A stretch of 64,000 nt of DNA. Origin: Rhodococcus sp. G-MC3 (lineage in GTDB: Bacteria > Actinomycetota > Actinomycetes > Mycobacteriales > Mycobacteriaceae). Location: positions 1-64,000 of the forward strand of contig NZ_JASISW010000002.1 in NCBI RefSeq assembly GCF_030063335.1, given 5' to 3'. The notes below the pieces were generated by a model. It saw nothing but the letters and a program-made list of their open reading frames with translations. It was not told the origin of the DNA and made no database searches. This document shows, piece after piece, positions 1-8,421 of this stretch. Within the stretch, counting starts at the first letter, position 1. Each line of letters opens with the position of its first letter. The translations under genes were made by a program, and so were the position numbers.

Positions 1-6
1 CGGGTG

Positions 7-26
7 GGATCAAAAACCCTTGATCC
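7..26. promoter_or_regulatory. Short inverted repeat near window start
   Basis: Seven-base arms (GGATCAA at 7-13 and TTGATCC at 20-26) surround a 6-base A/C-rich loop. It lies about 120 bases downstream of the 3' end of the minus-strand gene at 149-949. It could be part of a terminator or an operator for a gene outside the window. Nothing else recognisable is seen in bases 1-148; a 63-codon plus-strand frame there looks non-coding. Confidence 0.3.
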
Positions 27-148
27 AGATTCGAAGGTCGGTAATCGCGCGCCACCACACGATTATCTCAAACCCGCACCCACCAGCACTCGAGCGAAAC
101 ACCCTCAATTAAGCAACAGGCTCCCTGGGACGTACTTCCACACACGTG

Positions 149-949
149 TTATTTGGTGCGCTGGGCCTCGCGGGTGGCCGGGTGGACCGCGATGAGCCCC
201 AAGCCGCGCCGACGTTTGCACAGCGACGCGAGCTCGTCGTACGCAGGCTTCCCGAGCAGCTCGGTCAGCTCGGGCTTGTACGACTCGAAGACCTGCTTAC
301 TGCCGACGTGCGCGTCGGGTGAGCCGGAGCAGTACCAGCTCAGGTCGTGGCCGCCCTCGCCCCAGCCGCGACGGTCGTACTCGCCGATCGTCGTTCTGAG
401 GATCTCGGTGCCGTCGGGGCGCGTCACCCACTCCTGGGTGCGTCGGATCGGCAGCTGCCAGCACACGTCCGGCTTCACCTCGAGCGGCTCGATGCCTTTA
501 CGTAGCGCCATCGAGTGCAGTGCGCAGCCGATGCCGCCTGCGAATCCGGGTCGGTTCTGGAAGATGCACGCACCCTTGTAGCGGCGGGTTCGGAGCGACT
601 GATCGTCCTCCGGATCGTCGAACTCGACGTATCCCTTCTTGCCGAGACCCTTGTCCATCAGCTGCCAATCTTCGGCAGTGAGCAACTTCACCGACGCGTC
701 GAGCTTCTTCTTGTCGTCGTCGTCGGAGAGGAATGCGCCGTGTGAGCAACATCCGTCGTCGGGGCGGCCCGCGACGGTTCCCTGGCAGGCCGGAGTGCCG
801 AACACGCATGTCCAGTTGGACAGCAGCCACGTCAAATCGGCCGCGATGATGTGCTCGAGATTGTCGGGATCGGGGAATTCCACCCATTCGCGGGGGAAAT
901 CCAGGTCGACTTCTGCAGCAAATGTCTGCTTCTTACTACCTGCTGTCAC
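149..949 (-). CDS. Cysteine-rich conserved actinobacterial protein (Rv0495c-like)
   Basis: A 266-aa soluble protein of unassigned biochemical role. Eight cysteines are visible, at about residues 48, 55, 67, 68, 128, 142, 163 and 207. The CCxH cluster at 67-70 and the spacing suggest a bound metal ion or iron-sulfur cluster, as in zinc/iron-chelating cysteine-cluster proteins; this is inference. No signal peptide or membrane segment is seen. It starts with GTG at 949 and is divergent from ppx, only 33 bases away, the arrangement remembered for Rv0495c/Rv0496 in M. tuberculosis. No ribosome binding site fits in front, so a leaderless mRNA is likely. Confidence 0.8.
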   Translation of the reverse strand: MTAGSKKQTFAAEVDLDFPREWVEFPDPDNLEHIIAADLTWLLSNWTCVFGTPACQGTVAGRPDDGCCSHGAFLSDDDDKKKLDASVKLLTAEDWQLMDKGLGKKGYVEFDDPEDDQSLRTRRYKGACIFQNRPGFAGGIGCALHSMALRKGIEPLEVKPDVCWQLPIRRTQEWVTRPDGTEILRTTIGEYDRRGWGEGGHDLSWYCSGSPDAHVGSKQVFESYKPELTELLGKPAYDELASLCKRRRGLGLIAVHPATREAQRTK

Positions 950-982
950 GGAATACGACGCTAGACCCAGTACCGTGGCTAT
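950..982. promoter_or_regulatory. 33-bp divergent promoter gap with two TANNNT -10 elements
   Basis: The gap between two divergent GTG starts is only 33 bases. On the plus strand a TACCGT (971-976) lies 6 bases before the GTG at 983. On the minus strand a TAGCGT (963 down to 958) lies 8 bases before the GTG at 949. Both fit the actinobacterial TANNNT -10 element placed for transcription starting at the initiation codon. No Shine-Dalgarno sequence is visible for either gene. Leaderless expression is inferred from spacing alone. Confidence 0.45.
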
Positions 983-1936
983 GTGCGATTAGGGGTGCTC
1001 GACGTCGGAAGTAACACCGTGCATCTGCTGGTGGTCGATGCGCATCGCGGTGGGCATCCCACTCCGATGAGTTCGACCAAGGCAACGTTGCGTCTGTCCG
1101 AGAACACCGATGCGGACGGCAACATCACCCGCGAGGGGGCAGATCGACTGGTCAACGAGGTCGGCGACTTCGCATCGATCGCCTCGAAGTCCGGATGCGA
1201 GGAGATGATGGCGTTCGCGACCTCGGCGGTACGTGATGCACACAACAGTGATGCCGTTCTAGCGCGCGTTCTCACCGAAACGGGCGTCGCCCTGCAGACA
1301 CTGTCCGGTGTCGACGAAGCGCGCCTGACATTTCTCGCGGTACGCCGTTGGTATGGCTGGAGTGCTGGCCGGATCCTGAATCTCGACATCGGCGGTGGGT
1401 CGCTCGAACTGACGTCGGGGAGCGATGAGGACCCGGATGTCGCGTTCTCGCTTCAGCTCGGCGCAGGCCGTCTGACCAGGGATTGGCTCGATGTGGACCC
1501 GCCGGGCAAGAGGCGCGTCGCCGTTCTCCGGGACTGGCTCGACGCGGAACTCGCGACGCCTGCGAAAGAGCTTCTCGCTGCCGGTGAGCCGGACCGCGCG
1601 GTTGGAACCTCGAAGACGTTTCGATCGTTGGCGAGACTGACGGGGGCCGCACCGTCGGCAGCCGGTCCGAGAGTCACCCGCACACTGACTGCGAACGGTC
1701 TCAGACAACTCATTGCGTTCATTTCGCGGATGACGGCGGCAGACCGTGCAGAATTGGAAGGAGTCAGTGCCGACCGATCACCGCAATTGGTGGCCGGGGC
1801 ACTGGTAGCGGAGGCGAGTATGCGAGCACTGTCGATCGACTCGATCGAGATCTGCCCGTGGGCTTTGAGGGAAGGTTTGATTTTGCGGAAGCTGGACACC
1901 GAAACGGACGGCGATCTGGTGGTGCGTTCGACATGA
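983..1936 (+). CDS. ppx: Ppx/GppA-family exopolyphosphatase
   Basis: A 317-aa member of the Ppx/GppA phosphatase family, which hydrolyses inorganic polyphosphate or pppGpp in the cytoplasm. The ASKHA-fold phosphate-binding loops are visible: [11 protein letters not shown] at residues 6-16 and DIGGGSLEL at about 134-142. At just over 300 residues it is the short, single-module type found in mycobacteria (Rv0496-like) and lacks the C-terminal HD domain of E. coli Ppx. The start is GTG, since the ATG at 981 hits a stop after three codons. Its TGA overlaps the ATG of the next gene by 4 nt, implying translational coupling. Whether it prefers polyphosphate or pppGpp cannot be read from sequence. 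Confidence 0.9.
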   Translation: MRLGVLDVGSNTVHLLVVDAHRGGHPTPMSSTKATLRLSENTDADGNITREGADRLVNEVGDFASIASKSGCEEMMAFATSAVRDAHNSDAVLARVLTETGVALQTLSGVDEARLTFLAVRRWYGWSAGRILNLDIGGGSLELTSGSDEDPDVAFSLQLGAGRLTRDWLDVDPPGKRRVAVLRDWLDAELATPAKELLAAGEPDRAVGTSKTFRSLARLTGAAPSAAGPRVTRTLTANGLRQLIAFISRMTAADRAELEGVSADRSPQLVAGALVAEASMRALSIDSIEICPWALREGLILRKLDTETDGDLVVRST

Positions 1937-3180
1937 CCGACAAGTCTCAATCGGCTGACAACAGGCCCCAATCGGCTGACAACAGGCCCCAATCGGCTGA
2001 CAACAGTCCTGACCCGGAGGACACCGGTCAGATCTCTGTTGCCGAGCTGCTGGCACGTAATGGGCAGGCGACAGCCGGCACCAGCTCGGGCGGACGCCGC
2101 CGACGGGGCGTCAAGGGCGGCATCTCGGTCGCCGAACTGACCGGCGAGATCCCGATCATCAGGGCTGAGCCGAGCTCGCCCGCGGCGCCGGTGACGGTCG
2201 CGAGCGAAGCGCAGGCTCCGGAAGTGAAGGCCCCTGTGCCTGAGGCTTCGGCGCCGAAGAATTCTCGACCAAAGAATCCGGCGCCGCAGAAGGAACCCGA
2301 GCTGTTGTCGGGCTCGACCACTGCCGCCGGAGATTTGCTCAACCGTGCGCACGACGAGAGCGCCCGACGCCCATATGGTTCGAAGGAGGCGCAGCGGCCC
2401 TCCGAGCAGCGCCCGGTGCCGGCCACTGGCAAACGAGCGTCGCCGAGCAACGAGACGGAACGGCCTGCCCGTAGCGCTGGCTTCGTTCCTCGAAGCCGTC
2501 AGCGTGCGGATGCCGAACCGGCTACCGACGTCACCCCGAAGCCCGCGGTCGATGCAAAGCTTGCGCCGGAGAACGTCCGGCCGAAGACGCAGATCCAGGC
2601 CAAGTCGCCGGTCCCACCCGAGACTCAGGCATTCGACAAGACCGACCAGCCCAAGACCGACCAGCCCAAGACCGACCAGCCCAAGACCGACCAGCCCAAG
2701 ACCGACCAGCCCAAGACCGAGCAGCTCGGTACCGCCGGCGAGGCCTCCCCGGAGACCGAAGTGTTGAAGTCGGCGCCGTCGAAGGCCGCTTCGTCGAAAT
2801 CGGTTGCTTCCGATCGCGACGATGCTCCCACCGAGTTGGTCGCTGTCGTCGACGATGACAGCGCAGCTGAGGGCGCAGTCGAAGACTCCGTATCCGGGCG
2901 CAGGCCGGGCAAGAAAGAAGCAGCCAAACAGTGGCTGGCACTCGCCGGTCAAGGTGTGGTTGCCGTCATTGTCGGAGCCTTGCTGTTCAAGGGCTTCGAA
3001 CGGCTGTGGGACATGCTTCCGTGGGTCGCGTTGATACTGGCCGTCCTGGTGATCGTCGGTCTCGTTGCCGTGGTGCGCATCCTGCGCCGGACGGACGACA
3101 TGATCAGCATGGTGATCGCGATCGCTGTCGGAGTGTTCGTCACGCTGGGGCCATTGGCGTTTCAATTGAGCACGGGCTGA
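1933..3180 (+). CDS. Membrane protein with long disordered repeat-bearing N-terminus (Rv0497-like)
   Basis: A 415-aa protein with about 320 residues of Pro/Ala/Glu/Lys-rich, probably disordered sequence followed by three hydrophobic segments at about residues 330-415. The disordered part holds two in-frame tandem repeats: three 7-residue copies near residue 6 and five 5-residue PKTDQ copies at about 237-261. Short ISVAEL-type motifs occur twice (about residues 33 and 63). The start is the ATG that overlaps the ppx stop; an upstream in-frame ATG at 1858 lies inside ppx. It matches the position of Rv0497. Function is unknown; a membrane-anchored scaffold is possible. Confidence 0.75.
   Translation: MTDKSQSADNRPQSADNRPQSADNSPDPEDTGQISVAELLARNGQATAGTSSGGRRRRGVKGGISVAELTGEIPIIRAEPSSPAAPVTVASEAQAPEVKAPVPEASAPKNSRPKNPAPQKEPELLSGSTTAAGDLLNRAHDESARRPYGSKEAQRPSEQRPVPATGKRASPSNETERPARSAGFVPRSRQRADAEPATDVTPKPAVDAKLAPENVRPKTQIQAKSPVPPETQAFDKTDQPKTDQPKTDQPKTDQPKTDQPKTEQLGTAGEASPETEVLKSAPSKAASSKSVASDRDDAPTELVAVVDDDSAAEGAVEDSVSGRRPGKKEAAKQWLALAGQGVVAVIVGALLFKGFERLWDMLPWVALILAVLVIVGLVAVVRILRRTDDMISMVIAIAVGVFVTLGPLAFQLSTG
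1948..2010 (+). repeat. 21-bp in-frame tandem repeat, 3 copies
   Basis: Three consecutive 21-base units begin at 1948, 1969 and 1990; the third diverges in its last four bases. Each unit encodes 7 residues, so copy-number change by slippage would keep the reading frame. Confidence 0.9.
2641..2715 (+). repeat. 15-bp in-frame tandem repeat, 5 perfect copies
   Basis: Five identical copies of ACCGACCAGCCCAAG run without interruption and encode TDQPK units in the disordered region of the membrane protein at 1933-3180. Perfect identity across 75 bases suggests recent expansion or slippage. Confidence 0.95.
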
Positions 3181-3191
3181 CAGGGATTTCA

Positions 3192-4034
3192 ATGTCGAAG
3201 GGGCACGTTGCGGTGGGGCTGTCGACTGCCTCGGTGTACCCGCAGAACACGGAGGCGGCGTTCCGGTATGCAGCCGAATTGGGTTACGACGGCATCGAGT
3301 TGATGGTGTGGGCCGAATCGGTGAGCCAGGACGTCGATGCTGTCGGTGCGCTCTCGCGCAAGTACGCCGTGCCTGTGCAGGCGATCCACGCGCCATGTTT
3401 GCTCATCTCGCAACGCGTGTGGGGAGCCGATCCGACCGTCAAACTCGAGCGTTCGGTGGAAGCGGCCGAGAAACTCGGCGCGTCCACTGTCGTTATTCAT
3501 CCGCCTTTCAGGTGGCAGAAGAAATACGCCGACGGATTCGCTGATCAAGTCGCAGATCTCGAGATGGGCTCGGACGTGATCGTTGCCGTCGAGAACATGT
3601 TCCCGATGCGCGCCGACAGGTTCTTCGGCCGCAAGGAGGGGTCGGCCGCCCGTCTTCGCAAGCGTGGGGGCCCCGGTGCTGCACTGTCGGCGTTCGCGCC
3701 GTCGTACGACCCCACCGACTCGGGGCACGCGCACTACACACTCGACCTTTCGCACACTGCCACGGCAGGATCGGATGCTGTCGAAATGATGAACCGCATG
3801 GGCGACGGCCTTGCGCACCTGCATCTCGCGGACGGGCGCGGCGCATCGGTGGACGAACACCTCATCCCCGGGCACGGCGACCAGCCGTGCGTGGAGGTCT
3901 GCACCGAACTGACGCGTCGGGGTTTCCGTGGTCAGGCTGTCGTCGAGATCAACACGCAGAACGCACGGACGCTGCCCGAGCGGGCCTCGATGCTCGGTCA
4001 GGCGCTGGAGTTCGCCCGCCGCTACCTGAAATAG
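3192..4034 (+). CDS. Sugar phosphate isomerase/epimerase-like TIM-barrel protein (Rv0498-like)
   Basis: A 280-aa protein of the xylose isomerase-like TIM-barrel superfamily (AP endonuclease 2 family). Supporting motifs are the N-terminal GLSTASVYP strand, YDGIELMVW at about residues 35-43, AIHAP near 63, VIHPPFRW near 107, an AVENM strand and a C-terminal VVEIN strand. These place Glu, His and Asp where the superfamily binds divalent metal. The substrate cannot be inferred. The ATG at 3192 is chosen because it gives the family's compact N-terminus; an upstream open stretch overlaps the previous gene in another frame. It sits 11 bases after that gene and is probably co-transcribed. Confidence 0.8.
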   Translation: MSKGHVAVGLSTASVYPQNTEAAFRYAAELGYDGIELMVWAESVSQDVDAVGALSRKYAVPVQAIHAPCLLISQRVWGADPTVKLERSVEAAEKLGASTVVIHPPFRWQKKYADGFADQVADLEMGSDVIVAVENMFPMRADRFFGRKEGSAARLRKRGGPGAALSAFAPSYDPTDSGHAHYTLDLSHTATAGSDAVEMMNRMGDGLAHLHLADGRGASVDEHLIPGHGDQPCVEVCTELTRRGFRGQAVVEINTQNARTLPERASMLGQALEFARRYLK

Positions 4035-4129
4035 TGCTCATCGCCTGGTAGCTGATGGTGAGTTGGTTCACCGTAGACGGATGTCACACACGTGCCCGGC
4101 CGGCGGCAGACGGCTCTTACGGTGAGATC

Positions 4130-5182
4130 ATGTCGCAAACGGTGCGTGTCGTGGTGATCGGTGGGGGTTACGCGGGGGTTGCGGCCGCGAATCGAATTGC
4201 GTCCGCAGACGTGGGAGCAGACGTCGTTCTGGTCAATCGGCTTGGGACGTTCGTAGAACGAATTCGCCTGCATCAGCTGGCGGCCGGGACATCGGCGGCG
4301 GCCGTCGACTTCGCCGAGGTTCTGCATCCCGCCGTGACACTGCGGGTCGGACAGGCGACCGCGATCATCGGAGACGTCGTTGTTCTAACCGACGGTGAGG
4401 AACTCTCGTACGACTATCTCGTCTATGCGGCAGGAAGTGTGGCAGCGAAACCGGAGGGTATGGGGGCTGCTTACACCGTCGACGATTACATGAGTGCGCT
4501 CGAACTCGCCGAAGTGCTGAAGAACCTGGCCGAGGGGGCACGAGTCACCGTGGTAGGTGGGGGATACACGGGCATCGAAACCGCAGCCGAGATCGCTGAG
4601 TCCTATCCAGCTCTTGCCGTTCGATTGGTAAGTGCGTCGCCGGTGGCACACTCCATTCCACAATCCAATCGACGAAAGCTGCTGCGAGGCCTGAGGAAAC
4701 TGAACGTCGCCGTCGAGCAAGGTGTCACCGTCTCCGAAGTTTCGGGGTGCACCGTCTGGGCAGGTCCGTTCGCGGTGCCGACCCTCGCGCGGGACAGTGG
4801 TCTGCTGGTCGACGGCAGGGGACGACTACTTACCGACTCGACCCTCACCTCCGTCAGCGCCCCATCAATCGTCGGCGTTGGCGACGGAGCAACCCAGATC
4901 GACTCGCCCGTCCGAATGAGTTGCCAAGCGGCACAAACGCTGGGCGTACACGGAGCTGCCACCGTGCTCGCCCGGATCGCGGGTGAGGAGCCTGCTCCGA
5001 TGTCGCTTCGGTTCGTCGCACAGTGCGTCAGTCTCGGGCGTCGGGACGGTCTCTTCCAGGTGACGAACAGGGCCGACTGTGTCACTCGAATTGCGATCGG
5101 AGGCCGCGCAGGCGCGTGGATCAAGGAGTGGATTTGTGCATCGACACTGAAGTGGGTTCGGGCGGGAACCGTCCGGCGCTGA
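4130..5182 (+). CDS. FAD-dependent NAD(P)H oxidoreductase (type II NADH dehydrogenase/FSP1-like)
   Basis: A 350-aa two-dinucleotide-binding-domain flavoprotein. The FAD-binding GGGYAGVAAAN motif is at residues 11-21, and the NAD(P)H-binding GGGYTGIETA motif is near residue 143. A GVGDGA motif closes the FAD site near residue 272. It lacks an obvious C-terminal membrane anchor, so an association with quinone is unproven. Candidate electron acceptors are quinone or a small redox partner. The start at 4130 is chosen because the Rossmann motif follows directly; an upstream ATG at 4055 would add 25 residues of unlikely sequence. It converges on the minus-strand gene with only 2 bases between stops. 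Confidence 0.8.
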   Translation: MSQTVRVVVIGGGYAGVAAANRIASADVGADVVLVNRLGTFVERIRLHQLAAGTSAAAVDFAEVLHPAVTLRVGQATAIIGDVVVLTDGEELSYDYLVYAAGSVAAKPEGMGAAYTVDDYMSALELAEVLKNLAEGARVTVVGGGYTGIETAAEIAESYPALAVRLVSASPVAHSIPQSNRRKLLRGLRKLNVAVEQGVTVSEVSGCTVWAGPFAVPTLARDSGLLVDGRGRLLTDSTLTSVSAPSIVGVGDGATQIDSPVRMSCQAAQTLGVHGAATVLARIAGEEPAPMSLRFVAQCVSLGRRDGLFQVTNRADCVTRIAIGGRAGAWIKEWICASTLKWVRAGTVRR

Positions 5183-5184
5183 CG

Positions 5185-5601
5185 TCACAGTGCCCCGACA
5201 CCCGCTGCGACAGTCGAAACCCCGGCGACGATCAGGCCTGCCGTGAGCGTCGCTGCTCCCACCCACACCGACACCATCGCTCGACCCGGTTTCTGCGGAT
5301 CCGATCCGAGCACCGACAGGAAGAAACCTGCAGGAACGAAAATTGCAGCCGACAGGACTCCGATGGACGCGACGGCCGACCAGAAATCGGACACACCGGC
5401 AGCGGTGGTGACGAGAGCTACGACGAGTCCAAGGCTCACGAGTACCCCTGCGTGCGCGTGACCTGCGCGGAAGAACGTCTTCTGCAGCGGATTGGCTCCG
5501 CGTTTGCCGGTGTTGATGCGGAGCAGAAACGTTCCGCCGAATGCAATTCCGATGACGGTGAGCAGTGTTGCTCCGGCGACGATGATCAATAGTGCGCTCA
5601 T
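5185..5601 (-). CDS. Four-helix integral membrane protein
   Basis: A 138-aa protein made almost entirely of hydrophobic segments, with about four membrane spans. A short basic loop (residues about 28-36) is followed by FFRAGHAHAG, whose histidines could be functional. No enzyme motif is recognised. The ATG at 5601 is chosen over an upstream ATG at 5688 because the latter runs through the palindromic operator. It is divergent from the MerR-type regulator at 5700 and shares its operator, so it is the likely regulated target. Confidence 0.65.
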   Translation of the reverse strand: MSALLIIVAGATLLTVIGIAFGGTFLLRINTGKRGANPLQKTFFRAGHAHAGVLVSLGLVVALVTTAAGVSDFWSAVASIGVLSAAIFVPAGFFLSVLGSDPQKPGRAMVSVWVGAATLTAGLIVAGVSTVAAGVGAL

Positions 5602-5633
5602 ATCCGTTCCTCCTCGATGCGGTAACGTCTGCT

Positions 5634-5673
5634 GGATACTTTTACTATCTAAACTTGGATAGTAGAAGTATCC
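5634..5673. promoter_or_regulatory. 40-bp near-perfect palindromic operator between divergent genes
   Basis: Sixteen-base arms (5634-5649 and 5658-5673) match at 15 of 16 positions around an 8-base spacer. The core is ACTATC on one side and GATAGT on the other. It sits in the 98-base gap between the membrane protein and the MerR-type regulator, where such regulators bind. Its size is more than one MerR dimer usually covers, so two dimers or overlapping divergent promoters are possible. Confidence 0.75.
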
Positions 5674-5699
5674 AATGGTTGTGGTCAAGGGAGAAGAGC

Positions 5700-6323
5700 G
5701 TGCGTGTATCCGAGCTCGTCTCAGCCTCCGGTGTGCCGCTCGCGACCATCAAGTACTACTTGCGAGAAGGCCTGCTGATGCCGGGCGAATCGACGAGCGC
5801 CACTCAGTCGAAGTACGGAAACGAGCATCTCGAGCGCCTGACGCTGATCAAGGCGCTCGCGGGAACCGGACTTCCGATCGACAGAATCAGGACCGTGCTC
5901 GGGTTGATCGAACATCAGGACGGCTCGCTGTTCGAGACACTCGGCCGAGCGATTGCTCAGCTGCCTCCCTATTTGGACTCGTCGGATGTCGTCGACTATC
6001 CGCAGGCCAAGGCCGTCATCGAGAAACTCGGTCAGATCTACGATCCGCGTTTCGTGGCGGTGGCGCAGCTCGAACGAGCGCTCGGAGCGGCCGAGGACGT
6101 CGGCATTCCCATGACCGACGAACGGCTCGAGATTTACGGACGGCATATTAGAGGCATCGCCGAATACGACCTCTCGAAGATGCCGGATTCTGTGGAATCC
6201 GCCGTCGAGTACGCGGTCCTCGGAACTGCAATATACGAACCGATCATCACCGCCATGCGACGCCTTGCCCATCAAGACATCTCCGCACGAGGCGCGACGC
6301 CAGACGAAAGGCACCATTCATGA
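5700..6323 (+). CDS. MerR-family transcriptional regulator
   Basis: A 207-aa regulator. The N-terminal winged helix-turn-helix is typical of MerR: RVSELVSASGVP at residues 2-13, IKYYLREGLL at 15-24, then the second helix pair ending near residue 70. The C-terminal 130 residues look helical and carry no cysteine cluster, so a metal ligand is unlikely and an organic effector more so. The GTG at 5700 is chosen since it begins the canonical domain and follows GGGAGAAG. It overlaps the thioesterase by 4 nt (ATGA), linking the regulator to acyl-CoA metabolism or to detoxification. It probably also controls the divergent membrane gene. Confidence 0.85.
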   Translation: MRVSELVSASGVPLATIKYYLREGLLMPGESTSATQSKYGNEHLERLTLIKALAGTGLPIDRIRTVLGLIEHQDGSLFETLGRAIAQLPPYLDSSDVVDYPQAKAVIEKLGQIYDPRFVAVAQLERALGAAEDVGIPMTDERLEIYGRHIRGIAEYDLSKMPDSVESAVEYAVLGTAIYEPIITAMRRLAHQDISARGATPDERHHS

Positions 6324-7150
6324 CCAGCCCCTTCCGCGCGGCAACCACGCTCACGACGCTGGAACATTCGGTGAGCGAGGGGTCTTTCGCTGCCGCGATC
6401 GACTCGACCTGGACTATCGGCCCCAAGGTTCACGGCGGCACCATGCTCGCGATCTGCGCAGCCGCGGCGAAGCGTCAGCTCGGCGAGGACGATCTGCAAC
6501 CGCTCGCAGTCAGTGTCAGCTACCTCAACGCACCCGACCCAGGGGAGGTGGCGCTGACGACGATCGTGCGCAAGCGCGGCAAGCAGGTATCGAACGTCGA
6601 TGTCGAGATGACGCAGGGTGGACGTACAGCGGTGCGAGCCGTTGTCACGCTTGGCCGGCCCGATGGCGAGCCGCCGCGTCACGAAGTGGAGTCATCGCTC
6701 GCATCGATGCCGGTGGAGCCGCCGGAATCGACGCGGGCGATTGGCGGTGACCACCCGATGGCGTCGATCGTGCACGTCGGAAAGGGTTGCGACATGCGCA
6801 TCGAGCCGTCGTCCGCGCATTTTCTCACCGGAAATCAGGGCGAATCGGAAATCAGAATGTGGGTTCGTCCCAGGCCCGGTGATGAAGAAGACATCGATAC
6901 TGCAGTGCTGTTCGCGCTCATGACGGGCGACATCTGCGCTCCCGTGACGATGAACCGCGGAATGTTCGGGTGGGCTCCGACTGTGCAGCTCACGGCGTAT
7001 CTCCGCAAGCAGCCCGCGCCGGGTTGGCTGCGCGTCGCCGCCAGCAGCACGGTCATCGGCGGAACCTGGTTCGAAGAGGATCACCTGGTGCTGGACTCCA
7101 CCGGAGCCGTCGTGGTGCAAAGTAGGCAACTTGCCATGGTGCCGCGCTAG
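6320..7150 (+). CDS. Acyl-CoA thioesterase-like double-hotdog protein
   Basis: A 276-aa protein with the features of the TesB-like/thioesterase-superfamily double hotdog fold. The first hotdog spans about residues 10-115 and contains the HGGTMLA helix start near residue 39; the second covers about 150-275. These enzymes hydrolyse fatty acyl-CoA to free fatty acid and CoA in the cytosol. The substrate chain length cannot be told. It is translationally coupled to the MerR regulator. Confidence 0.75.
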   Translation: MTSPFRAATTLTTLEHSVSEGSFAAAIDSTWTIGPKVHGGTMLAICAAAAKRQLGEDDLQPLAVSVSYLNAPDPGEVALTTIVRKRGKQVSNVDVEMTQGGRTAVRAVVTLGRPDGEPPRHEVESSLASMPVEPPESTRAIGGDHPMASIVHVGKGCDMRIEPSSAHFLTGNQGESEIRMWVRPRPGDEEDIDTAVLFALMTGDICAPVTMNRGMFGWAPTVQLTAYLRKQPAPGWLRVAASSTVIGGTWFEEDHLVLDSTGAVVVQSRQLAMVPR

Positions 7151-7167
7151 CCGGCTGTGAACGACCC

Positions 7168-7207
7168 GTGAGTGGATAGTGACACGGGGGAGTCACTACC
7201 CACGCAC
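7168..7207. terminator. Extragenic hairpin between thioesterase and proC
   Basis: Sixteen-base arms (7168-7183 and 7192-7207) match at 14 positions around an 8-base loop. The left arm begins GTGAGTGG. No T-run follows, so it may be an intrinsic terminator of the U-less actinobacterial kind or one of the extragenic repeats also seen at 18492 and 23604. Confidence 0.55.
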
Positions 7208-7241
7208 CGGCGGCGAAGCCGCAATACCTACGCTTGAACCC

Positions 7242-8057
7242 ATGACGAGAATTGCTGTAATCGGTGGCGGACGGATCGGCGAGGCGTTGATCGCCGGACT
7301 CTTGGAGGCCGGGCATGCAGTCCGCGACCTGGTGGTGTCCGAAAAGTTCGAGGCTCGAGCGGCTGAGCTTGCGTCCAACTTCGGAATTCTGACTGCCTCG
7401 ATCAAGGAAGCGTCGGAGAATGCCGACGTCATCGTCCTCGCGGTCAAGCCGGGTGACGTGGACGCGGCGCTCACCGAGGTCGCCAAAACCGATCTCGACG
7501 GTGAACACGAGCAACTGATCGTCTCTCTCGCCGCCGGGGTTCCGACCTCGAAGTTCGAACCGAAGCTCCCCGCCGGATTCCCGGTGGTTCGAGTGATGCC
7601 GAATACTCCGATGCTCGTCGGCGAAGGCGCCAGCGTGCTGGCACCCGGCCGCTACGCGAAGGCTGAGCACTTGGAACTCGTTCGGACGATTCTGTCCTCG
7701 GTGGGCAAAGTGGTCACCGTCAAGGAAAGCCAACTGGACGCCGTCACCGCCGTCTCCGGGTCGGGACCGGCCTACTTTTTCCTCGTCGCGGAGGCAATGA
7801 TCGACGCCGGCGTCGGACTCGGATTGACCCGCGAAGTGAGCTCGGCACTCGTCATTCAGACGATGGTCGGCTCCGCGGCGATGCTGGATCGCTCCGACGA
7901 GTCTCCGGCGGACCTCAGATATGCGGTGACTTCTCCCGGCGGCACAACCGCTGCCGCGGTGCGCAAACTGGAAGAGAATGGCCTCCGAGCAGCATTTTTC
8001 GGTGCATTGGGTGCTGCAAAGGACCGCGCCGCTGAGATGGGCGTCACAGCAGAATAA
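7242..8057 (+). CDS. proC: Pyrroline-5-carboxylate reductase
   Basis: A 271-aa enzyme that reduces 1-pyrroline-5-carboxylate to L-proline with NAD(P)H, the last step of proline synthesis in the cytosol. The Rossmann motif GGGRIGEAL is at residues 7-15. The family signature is seen as PNTP near 118, the SGSGPAY loop near 170 and the C-terminal TSPGGTTAAA motif near 229. Length is typical of ProC. The ATG at 7242 gives the standard N-terminus. It precedes the BldC-like HTH gene as in mycobacteria (Rv0500-Rv0500A). Confidence 0.95.
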   Translation: MTRIAVIGGGRIGEALIAGLLEAGHAVRDLVVSEKFEARAAELASNFGILTASIKEASENADVIVLAVKPGDVDAALTEVAKTDLDGEHEQLIVSLAAGVPTSKFEPKLPAGFPVVRVMPNTPMLVGEGASVLAPGRYAKAEHLELVRTILSSVGKVVTVKESQLDAVTAVSGSGPAYFFLVAEAMIDAGVGLGLTREVSSALVIQTMVGSAAMLDRSDESPADLRYAVTSPGGTTAAAVRKLEENGLRAAFFGALGAAKDRAAEMGVTAE

Positions 8058-8184
8058 AAAATCGATTACCTACACCCGTCGCAGTAACCCCATGGGTCAC
8101 GTTAAGCTCACAGGTAGCACGTGCGTGTCTGTTCGGCAGGAGGGGAAGCCTGCCGCGCGAGACGTGCCGGAGGTATGTGAATTG

Positions 8185-8421
8185 ATGGCGCCTGTAAACA
8201 AGCCGTCCAAGGGTGCGTCCCTGGACGGACAACCAGCTCTGGCTGGAACGCAATTCCTCACAGTGGCCGAAGTGGCAACACTGATGAGGGTGTCCAAGAT
8301 GACTGTGTACCGCCTGGTACACGGCGGAGAACTGCCTGCAGTTCGAGTAGGTCGATCGTTCCGTGTTCACGCCAAGGCTGTGCACGACTACCTCGAGACC
8401 TCCTACTTCGACGCAGGCTGA
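8185..8421 (+). CDS. BldC/excisionase-type helix-turn-helix DNA-binding protein (Rv0500A-like)
   Basis: A 78-aa protein whose last 55 residues form a MerR-like winged HTH of the BldC/excisionase type: FLTVAEVATLMRVSKMTVYR is followed by the wing ELPAVRVGRSFRVHA. The first 22 residues are low in order. Such proteins bind direct repeats at promoters and act as small transcription regulators. The ATG at 8185 is chosen, but a TTG at 8182 has a better distance (8 nt) from the GGAGG at 8169-8173. An in-frame ATG at 8091 is less likely. A second gene of this type, bldC, lies at 38551. Confidence 0.85.
   Translation: MAPVNKPSKGASLDGQPALAGTQFLTVAEVATLMRVSKMTVYRLVHGGELPAVRVGRSFRVHAKAVHDYLETSYFDAG

Noticed and set aside
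2641..2715. Tandem repeat considered as a CRISPR array
   Set aside because: The repeats are contiguous, have no spacers and are in frame inside a gene.
1453..3396. A 647-codon open frame antisense to ppx and the repeat-bearing membrane protein
   Set aside because: It arises from high GC and the tandem repeat (GL/VGL runs), has no protein-like domain, and lies over well-supported plus-strand genes.
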